Made by a program: the position numbers and the translations under genes. This document shows positions 10,342-19,521 of a DNA stretch of 64,000 bases, in pieces (the first letter of the stretch is position 1; every line of letters begins with the position of its first letter). The notes under the pieces were generated by a model. It was given only the letters and a program-made list of their open reading frames with translations. It was not told the DNA's origin and searched no databases. This stretch comes from Viola odorata (taxonomy: Eukaryota; Streptophyta; Magnoliopsida; Malpighiales; Violaceae). The DNA lies in the NCBI GenBank assembly GCA_963691705.1, contig OY829542.1, positions 34,892,579 through 34,956,578 on the forward strand. Direction: 5' to 3'.

Positions 10342-11793
10342 ATGTCTTACACGCAATGGTCCAAGAGGCGATATTATGAGGATGATGCCTATCTGAGGCA
10401 AGGGCAGTATGATAGGCATGAAAGGAGGAATATCTCGGTTGGTTTGAGGGCTAAGGCTGAGACATATAACGAAAGTGAGAACCTAGGGAGTAAGGAAATA
10501 AGACTTTTGCCTTTTGCAGCAGTGCACAGTTCGAGTGCTTACTTGGATTGGGAGCGACATGTAGAATCTATTTTTCACTGCTATAATTATTCGGAAAGGA
10601 AGAAAGTAAAGTTAGCATTAGCTGCGTTTAGTGGGTATGCGGTTAACTGGTGGGATCAAACCAATCGCACGTGAACATCCTTAGGAGGTTTTCCGATTCA
10701 AAATTGGGAAGAAATGAAGAGGATCATGAGGCATCATTTTGTTCCATCCTACTTCAGCCATGAGCTTTACCAAAGGTTGCAGACCTTAACACAAGGAAAT
10801 GAGAGTGTTGAAGAGTACTTTAATGAGATGGAGATTGCTTTGGAGAGAGCACAAGTCAAGGACGCCGAAAGAGTAACGATGGCAAGATTCTTCAATGGCC
10901 TCAACCGAGAGATAACCGATCCATTGAATTTCATTGAATTCTACTACTTAGAAGATATGTTACAAAAGGCGATCAGCATAGAGAAGCAAAGGAAGAAGAG
11001 GTCTCCTTATCCTAGTATCATGCCTACTAAGTCAAAGGCCAAAGATGAGGAGCAAAACCGACCTGTGAAAGCTTATGCCGAGTCTGAAATCACAAGAGAT
11101 ATTGAGAGAAAAAGAGGAGAGGTGAGTGCTAAAAAGAAAAAGATTAAGAAAAACAACCCCCATGAAAAGAGTAAGCATGGGAAAAGAGATGAAATAAAAA
11201 ACAACACCCATGAAAATAACGAGCATGGGATAAGAGATGAAAGTCAAAACAGCCCGCATGAAAATAGAGAGCATGCGTTAGTTGGCATGAATACAAAAGG
11301 AGAGGATAATCATGCCATAGGGAAAGTGAGGAACGCACCTTGTGTGCAACAAATCTGTTTTGGCGCAAGCCACCAACAACCAATTTTTTGGCCATTGCGT
11401 TTTGAGTTCACTAACCCTAACCCATTTGCTTTCCTTTCTAGTGTTGCTTTGCCTCATGTGAAGAGAAAGAAGAGAGTATTGGCAGAAGAGGAGCCTCTTA
11501 TCTTACTACCAAGAGGAGGGAAAGAGCCTTGCGCAACCATGGTACCTAGTTTGGCAAACCCTAACCGAAAGGGTATGGTATGGTCCTCTTTCCTAAGGAG
11601 TGATTTGTGTGAGTATATGAACATCATTAATTCTTATGCTTCTGATTATAAAATTAATTTAATTGATGATGGTTATATGCAAGAACCGAGGTCAAGTCAT
11701 ATACCTTTGAAATTTACTCGCCAAAGCGAAAACAGTTTGGTATGTTGGCTAGACCGAGAGACATGGATTGTGTTGTCTCTAACACAAATTTAA
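10342..11793 (+). pseudogene. TE-B ORF, first part: Gag with His-rich repeats and start of unknown domain X
   Basis: Start ATG 10342 (MSYTQWSKRR). Residues ~55-225 are a Retrotrans_gag-type capsid domain (WERHVESIFHCYNYSERKK, AVNWWDQTN, YFNEMEIALERAQVKD, FFNGLNREI). A TGA at 10672-10674 interrupts it in frame. A Lys-rich stretch follows, then repeats of the pattern HE(K/N)xxHGxRDE (about 11167-11275). The next segment, starting CFGASHQ, is conserved in TE-B2 but unknown to me (LCEYMNIIN). A frameshift near 11700 moves the reading to the frame of 11742-11933. No zinc knuckle is seen here, whereas TE-B2 has one. Gag would form the particle; without pol it must borrow enzymes from another element. 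Confidence 0.75.
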
Positions 11794-12098
11794 TTGGATT
11801 CTCACATATTTTTACATTAGATAACTATGCTGTTAAGTGTGAATTCTATGAAAATTTTATATTTAAGTCGATAGGACTTGGAGGAGCTCTTTTCAAACGC
11901 AATCGCTTATATCGGTCGCATGATCTTTTGTGAAATTTTGATGAACATGATATGTTTGAGGATTGTGTGATGAGCTGCTGTTTTATTATTAAATTAACTC
12001 ATAAGGATGTTATTATTTCATATATTGTTCCTTGGAGTCTTGTTAGTAATCAAAAGAAGAAGTCCTTTATCGACTTAGGTTAAGAATCGTGGCGGACA
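11742..12098 (+). pseudogene. TE-B unknown domain X, continued
   Basis: After the frameshift the similarity to TE-B2 continues (LARPRDMD, GALFKRNRLYRSHDLL). TGA at 11931-11933 interrupts it, and the frame continues to about 12075. Here TE-B has a Trp codon (TGG, 12033-12035) where TE-B2 has TGA. TAA at 12081-12083 then precedes the membrane segment in the same frame. The region has no recognised family. Its conservation between two diverged copies suggests it was once under protein-level constraint. Confidence 0.55.
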
Positions 12099-12413
12099 TT
12101 GAGTGCGCCAATGGAGCGAAATTTATCCTGGCCACCACAATTCTTGAGGCAACCAGAGATGGAGGAGAGAGCTCTTGGAGCTGTGAGACATGTGACAGTT
12201 TGTAAGTATGAGTCTACGTGGAAGGAATATTTTCCGTTTCTTTTATATACTTACTACCTTTTCATACACGCTATTATTTTTGGTGTGTTATTGAAACACA
12301 TGTGTGATTTTATTCATATAATATTATTCGGTTTAATATTTCTGCCTTTGAGTGTATTGTTTAGTATAAGTGGTAGCAAAGAGATCGAAGTAATATGGAT
12401 CGCCCATGGATAA
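12099..12413 (+). pseudogene. TE-B two-helix membrane segment
   Basis: The frame encodes two hydrophobic helices, FPFLLYTYYLFIHAIIFGVL and FIHIILFGLIFLPLSVLFSI, separated by a short loop. The same layout occurs in TE-B2 at 56623-57054, and the surrounding residues are conserved (VCKYxxxWEE-like, I-E-V-x-W-x-A-H-G). TAA at 12411-12413 stands where TE-B2 reads CAA, so it is probably a C-to-T change. The role is unknown. A membrane segment after Gag in a plant element recalls env-like genes, but no signal peptide or glycoprotein features are seen. Confidence 0.55.
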
Positions 12414-12434
12414 GCCAAGCGCTATGGTGCGCGC

Positions 12435-12916
12435 TTGGGTGTCAAGATGACAACTTTGGGAAACCATGGAAGGAAGAGTGGATCCTTCAAGATAAGAGCT
12501 TGGGTTTGGCAGTGCTTACGCCGGAGATGGTCCCTAAACCAAGTTCAAGTAAGAGTAGCCGCTTGGAGCAATAGTCTTACTCGATGCATTGACATGTTCA
12601 AAGACGTTGCCGCCAAGTTGAATTTGCGAGGTTGGTATGGTTCGCTTTGTGCTTATGTTGATGTTAGTAACTTAAGGTATTGTGCTGCAGGCTTAGGTCT
12701 AGATTTGAGGACGAATCCTTTCCAAGGGGGAGGGAATGATGCGAATCCTCACACATACCCTAGCGCATCGAGCGTCTTGCCCTTGAAGCGTAAGAGATGG
12801 CAACTAAGGAAGCACAAGAGATGGCGAGTATGCTTTGAGCATATAATTGTGAAGTTTTCATGGGCAGATTATGCCGAGCAAGATTCGAGGATGAATCTTT
12901 CCGAAGAGAGAGGGAA
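12435..12916 (+). pseudogene. TE-B C-terminal region of the same ancestral frame
   Basis: The same frame as 12099-12413 resumes (GNHGRKSGSFKIRAWVWQ) and contains a segment shared with TE-B2 (KLNLRGWYGSLCAYVDVSNL). The DNA then gives LDLRTNPFQGGGND over a purine-rich tract (about 12722-12737). A second such box (12885-12916) overlaps the true PPT. The stretch between is Lys/Arg-rich. The open frame running into the LTR to 13103 is probably fortuitous. No family is recognised. Confidence 0.45.
12904..12916 (+). promoter_or_regulatory. Polypurine tract of TE-B
   Basis: AAGAGAGAGGGAA lies immediately before the 3' LTR, the expected plus-strand primer position. Confidence 0.75.
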
Positions 12917-13871
12917 TGATACGATCCCAAGATGTATCACACGACTACATAGACAAAAGTGTCAAGACATGATTGAGAAGATGGAGTCCGATCATGGAAC
13001 ACAAAGGCTTGATGGAAACCTCTATGTTTTGTTTATTGTGTCCAAATTTCAGGACGTTTGGACTAGTGGATTGTCCAAAAGATCAAGCCAACATTCTCGT
13101 TGACAGTAGTCCTTCGCAGACAAGGATTCCAAGACGCATCAGGCAAGTTCGTCCGAACCTAGCCGGCATTGTACAAGTTCGAATAGTGCTATCAACCACG
13201 TTTTGGAAACTTCAGGATGTTATCTTTCGTTTGGAACAAGTTTCAGCCCATTTGGCCCACTGGTTTGAAAGTTATTCAAGTCGACATTATGGTGCGCAGT
13301 GTGTACGCGAGACAACATACGACTTGAGGTTTCGGCCCAAACCTTGGCCCGATGATGGAGAACTCAACATGGGCTGCTGGAATGTATTTAAATATATTTA
13401 TATTTACTTTAATTAGTTAATTAGTTAATTAAGTTAATTTCCTTAATTAGAACTCCTACATCTTATCAGATTAGGGTTTGCTTGTAATTGCTACTTAAGG
13501 TGCCGCTTGGCTTCATTATTAGGTTGGCTTTTATTTGATAATTTCAGAACCTTTGTTCTTCAATATTTGCCCATTGCTCAAGTGCTGAACACTTGTTCTT
13601 CTTGAGTCCGCAATACTTGAGTCACATACAAGTAAATCCTTGGAATTGCATTATTGTTTCGATTCTCTTAGTGTGATTCTCACATTGTTGAGTCTAGTCC
13701 TAGGAGTTCGATACAAGATCCTTGACTTGAAATCGATTAGGGCTCTTAGCACAGGTTAGCTGAGTGGTCTAATCTCATTCTCGTCGAGTTTATTATTTCC
13801 GCATCGAAATCCATCCTTGAACAATGATCAGAATTACATGCTACGCATCCTACGCAACTAGGATCGTATCA
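12917..13871 (+). repeat. 3' LTR of TE-B (955 bp)
   Basis: Pairs with 8475-9447 and has the same termini. It is 18 bp shorter, partly through loss of TTAATTA units near 13415. It is followed by TTTGG, the imperfect TSD. Confidence 0.9.
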
Positions 13872-13876
13872 TTTGG

Positions 13877-14656
13877 GAAGGTGGTAGGTTTTGGCTTGAT
13901 TGAGAAGGTTGTACAGGAACAAATGGTGTTGTTTCTGGCATTTTTGGCCTTGGTGGGATGTTCATATCAGTGCTTAGAGGTTGAGTGACATGTGTTAAGA
14001 GTCTGCAAACGGTTAAAATTAGAGGTATTAACACCTAATCAACTAATAGGTTCAACAACTTGAATGAACAAGTACATCACCTCTGATGTGTTGAGAAGTT
14101 TAAGGGGTCTGAATATTTGTCTATTCTTTCTTTGAGTGGTCAGCTTAGCCACTTTTCTTTGCACATGTTTGTGGTATGGATGGGATGACCAGTGGTGACC
14201 TTACTGACATCCTAGCAGTATCACTAGAAAATGTATTTCCCTTCATGTGGAAATCTATAGATTAGAAATGTACTCATTATACAACAATCCTACCAACTAT
14301 CAATTAAGTAATATAATTATTGTATGCCCAAACAACTAACCTGCTCTGGACTATCATTTTCTCGCTGTGTATTGGCATATTCCCTTGTGCTAGTCCTTTC
14401 CCACTGCTAGAAACATTGCCTTTAGACTTTGTCCTGTGTGTATGACTCTTTCAGTTGGCACCTCTGTCTCATCCTCCTACTCAGCCCTTACACCATTTTC
14501 TTATAGTGAAGCAGGTAATAAGATGTCGTCATTATAAACTATACATGAAAAATACAATATATACAAGCAAACAATCAACTCACATGTTCTGTTGTTTGTG
14601 GAACAATTTTCCTTTTTTTCTTCAAGAGAGTTAGGTCAGGTCAAGAATGTGGTTTT
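13877..14656 (-). other. Remnant of the locus carrying TE-B and TE-C
   Basis: Besides the exon ending at 14002, the minus strand shows further decayed coding-like pieces. One is a basic segment at about 14076-14230. Another is an acidic segment (EDETEVPTERVIHTG) at about 14410-14500 that is interrupted by stops. The sequence continues past TE-C at 22439-22484. No domain can be named. Confidence 0.35.
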
Positions 14657-15828
14657 TGATAAATCAATAATAGGCCTAGAGGGGGGGTGAATAGGCTCTT
14701 CAAAAATCTGCACACAAGAGAAGAGTAGAATAGCAAACACAAGATGTATAGTGGTTCCAATTCACAACCGAATTGTACTCCATTACCTAAGAGTCCTCCT
14801 CTTAGAATTTTTGAATGCAAACCACTTTGCTATTCACTTGAGCTTTTACCGGTTCAGCTCACAACCTTACAATTGGTTTTACCCGGCTCACCAACAACCT
14901 TACAAGTAGTTTTCCAAGGCTCAACTACAACCAATGGTTTTCACAAGGCTCAACCACAAACCTAAGTTCTCTTTCAATGGGATGAGAACACTACCCTTAA
15001 CCCAAAAGTGTTAGGTACACTTTTCAAACCTTAACAATGATTTTGTATAAATATGCAACAAACAATTGGTGTACACAAATAGATAAGTATATGATTGCAA
15101 ATCAACACCAATAAATGAACAATGTTACCTCAAGAAGAAAGCCAAAAACACCCAGAGTTATATGCAAGAATATTTGAAATCCTTGAAGAGAAGCTTGCAT
15201 AAAAGAGAATGTTGAATCTTTGGGTATGTAAATCTGATTTTGTGTTTGGAAGTTTGTAAGAGCTTTCTTATGGTTTCTTGTTATGTTCAAACTCATATGG
15301 GATGAGTATTTATAGGTAGGAAGGTGTGGAAACTCGGACAAGAGGTTATGGGCTCAAAAATAGCCATTGGAAGTGGAGAAAATAGCTGTTGCCGCGTCTT
15401 CCTGGGCTCTGGCGGCATGCCGCCAGAAACGAAAAGCCTGGGGCGGTATGTCGCTACATTCGCTTCGGAAACAATTAAATTCGCCGAATGTAGCGGTATG
15501 CCGCCAGACACCACTCCTTCCTGGCGGTATGCCACCAGCCACTAATCATTCCATATCTCGAGTTCTAAAACTTGTTTTCGCACAAAACCTTTTTCAAAAC
15601 ATTTCTTGAGGTATATTGAACATTAATCAAGTGTTAAATTGAATCATACTTACAATGATAAAGGTCCTAATGTACACTTGATCTTCTAGCTTGCGATATC
15701 TTGATTTGTTGCTTCTTATTTGATCAATCGCAAACTACACACATTTTAACTTCAAATTGCATTAGAATTGTTAATTAGTTTGTGTGTCTAAGTCATCAAA
15801 ACAAGAGTGAGTTGCCCTTGGGCTAACA
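14657..15828 (-). repeat. 3' LTR of TE-C (1172 bp)
   Basis: On the minus strand it begins TGTTAGCCC and ends TTATCA. A TATA-like TATAAATAC lies near 15307-15315. It contains a cluster of GC-rich palindromic motifs at 15412-15537. Confidence 0.95.
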
Positions 15829-15843
15829 ATCTCCCCCTTTTTG
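15829..15843 (-). promoter_or_regulatory. Polypurine tract of TE-C
   Basis: Minus-strand CAAAAAGGGGGAGAT abuts the 3' LTR. The stretch 15844-16298 between pol and PPT contains no ORF of note; it has several further C-rich (PPT-like) runs such as CTCCCCCT. Confidence 0.85.
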
Positions 15844-16298
15844 ATGATGACAACCACAAACTAATATCAAAATATATTTGAACTAGCAATTGAAATTGAA
15901 GTTAAATGGGGGTAAACTTACATCTTCTTTCTTTGCCAAATCTAATGCTCCCCCTGCATAAAACGTTAGTGCACATAGAGCATAGCAAAGATTTAAAGTT
16001 TTGCTCCCCCTAAATCTTACCTTTCTCCTATCTCCCCATTTGTCAAAAACATTGGAGTTAAACTTTCATTTCGGAGAGGGTGAGTTTCAATATCCCACTC
16101 TTTCAAAACCCACACTTAATACCATGCTCCCCCTTAACTTATTCTCCCCCTTTGTCATTAGCAAAAAAGGTAAATCAAATAAGGCCAATTAAGATCATAC
16201 AAGGAGTAATAAGGGAGCAAGCAAAGATCAAATGCAACATACCAAACGATTATGCAATCAAAAGTAGATGAGAAAATAAGGAGATGATAACTGAAATC

Positions 16299-19200
16299 TT
16301 ACTCAAATGGATTGCAAATACCGATTTCATGTCTTAGTTCTACAAAACGTTCTTTGGCAAGAGCTTTGGTAAAAATATCTGCAAGTTGATTGTTAGTACC
16401 AACAAATTCAAGCATAATATCCCCTTTAGCCAAATGATCACGAATAAAGTGATGTTTGATATCAATATGCTTAGTTCGTGAGTGACAAATAGGATTCTTG
16501 GTCAAATTAATAGCACTTAGATTATCACAAAAGATAGAAATGTTACAAAACTTAAGAGTAAAGTCTTCTAAGGTTTGTTTCATCCATAAAATTTGAGCAA
16601 TACAAGATCCGGCAGCAATATATTCAGCTTCCGTAGTTGAGATTGCAACAGAATTTTGTTTCTTACTTGACCAAGAGACCATAGCTTGTCCTAAAAATTG
16701 ACATGTACCACTAGTGCTTTTCCTATCGGTTTTAGAACCGGCAAAATCCGAATCGGTATAACCAATTAAATCAATGTTAGACCATTTTGGGTACCAAAGA
16801 CCTAATTTAGATGTACCTTTCAAATATTTGAAAATTCTTTTCAAAGCAATCAAGTGAGACTCTTTAGGACAAGATTGAAAACGAGCAAATAGACAAACAC
16901 TAAACATTATATCCGGTCTACTTGCTGTTAAATATTAAAGACTTCCAATCATACCTCGATATAGAGTAATATCTACATCTTTACCATCTTCATCTTTGTC
17001 GAGGTTGACGGTTGGACTAAGGGGAATAGGACTCTCCTTGATATCTTTGTATCCATATTTGTTTTGGAGATCCTTGATGTATTTTGCTTGATTAATGAAG
17101 ATACCCTCTTTAGTTTGTCGAATTTGGAGTCCAAGAAAGAATGTCAATTCTCCCATCATGCTCATTTCGAACTCACTATGCATACACTTTTCAAATTCCT
17201 TGCACAAAGAATCGTTAGTAGCACCAAAAATGATATCATCAACATAAATTTGCACAATTAACATATGCTTACCATCATGTTTAGTGAAGAGTGTGGAATC
17301 AATCTTTCCCATTTTAAAACCATTTTTCAATAAAAATTGACTTAAACGATCATACTAAGCTCTAGGGGCTTGTTTAAGACCATATAAAGCCTTTTCCAAT
17401 TTAAACACATGGTTAGGATATTTATGATCTTCAAAACCGGGAGGTTGTTTAACATACACTTCTTCCATGATGTAACCATTCAAAAATGCACTTTTTACAT
17501 CCATTTGAAATAAGCTAATGTTCTTAAAACATGCAAAAGCTAATAACATGCGAATGGCTTCAAGTCTAGCAACCGGGGCAAATGTTTCATCAAAATCTAT
17601 TCCTTCTTGTTGGTTATACCCTTGGGCTACCAATCTAGCTTTATTCCTTATTACATTTCCCGATTCATCAAGTTTGTTTCTAAAAACCCACTTGGTGCCA
17701 ATGATAGTATGGTTGCTAGGCCTAGGAACTAATTTCCAAACACAATTTCTCTCAAATTGATTTAGTTCCTCTTGCATGGCTATCATCCAATATTCATCAT
17801 GAGATGCATCATCAAATTTCTTAGGTTCAAATTGAGACACAAAAGCATGATGATCATTTAAGTTTCTAAGGGAAGAGCGAGTGACAATACCTTTGCCATT
17901 TAGATTACCTATAATTTGTTCTTGTGGATGTGCTTTCATTAAGTTCCATGGTTTAGAATGAGAGGGGCCTTGACTATTGTTGCTGACTTCAATATTTGCA
18001 TCAACAAGGACCTCTTCTTCCTTTCCTTTCTCCTTTTGAATTTCTGGATTGTCTAGAGGTGATGTGTTGTCCTTTGAGTCATCAAGAGTCGTAGGATCTT
18101 GAAGACTTTCAAAAACTTCAACATCAACACAAGCTATCTTTTTGACACTATCAAAAGGGTTAGTTTCATCAAAAGCAATATGCATGGATTCCTCTACAAC
18201 TAAAGTTCTTTTATTATATACTCTATAAGCTTTGCTAGAAGTAGAGTAACCAAGAAAGATACCTTCATCCGAATTCGCATCAAATTTTCCCAAATTGTCT
18301 TTGATATTCAAAATAAAGCATTTACACCCAAAAACTCTAAGATGTGCAATGGTGGGTTTTCTATCATGCCATAATTCATAACAAGTCTTGTTTAAAAGAG
18401 GACGAATTAGTACACGATTTAAAATATAGCATGCGGTACTAACGGCTTCGGCCCAAAAATATTTAGGCAAAGAATGTTCATTTAAAAGAGTCCTAGCCGC
18501 TTCTTGCAAAGATCTATTTTTCCTCTCAACTACCCCATTTTGTTGAGGAGTGCGAGGACATGAAAAATTATGATCAATACCATTTTCATTGCAAAAATCT
18601 TGAAACATGCCATTTTCAAATTCACCACCATGGTCACTTCTTATTTTGGAAATTTTGAAACCTTTTTCAATTTGAATTTTATAGCAAAGTCTTTTGAAGT
18701 TATCACATGCATCATGCTTATGAGATAAAAATAAGACCCATGTAAATCTAGAATAATCATCCACAATTACAAAACAATACTTCTTACCACCCAAACTTGC
18801 TGTCTTTATAGGTCCAAAAAGGTCAAGGTGAAGAAGTTGAAGTGGCCTTGAAGTAGACACGGTTTTGATGGACTTGAATGAGTTTTTGATTTGCTTTCCA
18901 TATTGACACGCATCACACAAGCCCTCCATCTCATACTTCAATGTAGGTAGTCCTCGAACAAGCTCCTTCCTAGATAGCTTAGCAATATGGTCCATTCCTA
19001 CATGCACAAGTCTCCTATGCCATATTGAAGGATTATCTACTAAAGCACTTAAACAAACATGATCATTGTTAGAAATATCATTCAAATCAATCATGTAAAT
19101 ATTCCCAACTCTATTACCAATAAAAACAAGTGATTGTGTGTGTGCATCTCTAACTTCACAATGTGTAGAAGTAAAAATAACAAATAAATCTTTATCACAT

Positions 19201-19436
19201 AATTGACTTATGCTCAAAAGATTGAATTTCAAGCCTTGCACAAACAACACATTTTCAATAGAAGGAGAATGACCAACTTTACCGATGCCCAAAACCTTGC
19301 ATTTTTGGTTATCGCCAAAAGTTACACCTCCTTTGTCTTTCTTCTCCAAATGGGTGAATTTTGACTTGTCACCCGTCATATGCCTTGAACACCCACTATC
19401 CAAATACCATTTTGCTCCATTGGGTTTCCGGCATTC
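16299..19436 (-). pseudogene. TE-C pol: protease, integrase, RT, RNase H
   Basis: The frame runs from 19436 to TAA at 16301-16299 (about 1045 codons), with in-frame TAG at 17357-17355 and TAA at 16937-16935. The TAG follows KQAPRA at a usual Trp site, and the TAA follows MIGSL. Domains in order: zinc-like/protease start ([18 protein letters not shown]); integrase with HH-CC ([12 protein letters not shown]...CDACQYGK), [14 protein letters not shown] and ERKNRSLQE; copia RT ([20 protein letters not shown]); RNase H (DSDFAGSKTDRKSTSG, EAEYIA). Catalytic residues are present. The open frame begins right after TAG at 19439-19437, and the pol frame differs from gag. The two nonsense codons mean no full-length Pol from this copy unless suppressed. 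Confidence 0.9.
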
Positions 19437-19521
19437 CTATCAAAACAAATTAGTTAGTTCTAGGAACCCAAACATGTTTGGGTCCTTCCTCATTTGCACG
19501 TGTACCCTTTGGTACCCAAAT

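Larger units (their letters stand above)
8475..13871 (+). mobile_element. TE-B: gag-only (non-autonomous) Ty3/gypsy-like LTR element
   Basis: It has two LTRs (8475-9447 and 12917-13871), both beginning TGATACGATCC and ending GGATCGTATCA. The flanking 5-mers are TTTAG (8470-8474) and TTTGG (13872-13876), an imperfect TSD. A PBS follows the first LTR and a PPT precedes the second. Internal DNA encodes a Retrotrans_gag-type protein followed by an unknown region and a two-helix membrane segment. No protease, reverse transcriptase, RNase H or integrase is found. A second copy, TE-B2, is at 52507-58504. LTRs differ at roughly a tenth of positions by eye, so it is an old insertion. Confidence 0.85.
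8339..14002 (-). pseudogene. C-terminal coding exon of an older locus, split by TE-B
   Basis: The exon runs on the minus strand from a splice acceptor (TTTGCAG, exon starts 14002) to 13872. It then resumes at 8474 after TE-B and stops with TAG at 8341-8339. Removing TE-B plus one copy of its TSD leaves one open frame of about 85 residues. It is rich in Pro, Thr, Ser, Gln and Lys (e.g. QYRKPPKNTTTKDIPASK) and ends KNKKIWMP. The low-complexity basic tail resembles the C-terminal tails of plant Mutator-like transposases, but no catalytic domain is visible and I do not identify it. The upstream part is further cut by TE-C at 14657. Confidence 0.5.

Noticed and set aside
8339..14656. Calling the split exon a Mutator transposase gene
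   Set aside because: Only a low-complexity tail is visible. No DDE, zinc finger or terminal inverted repeats were found, so the family stays open.
15293..15609. Short ORFs in the TE-C LTRs
   Set aside because: They exist twice because the LTR is repeated, and their Gly/Pro-rich content comes from the GCC palindromes.
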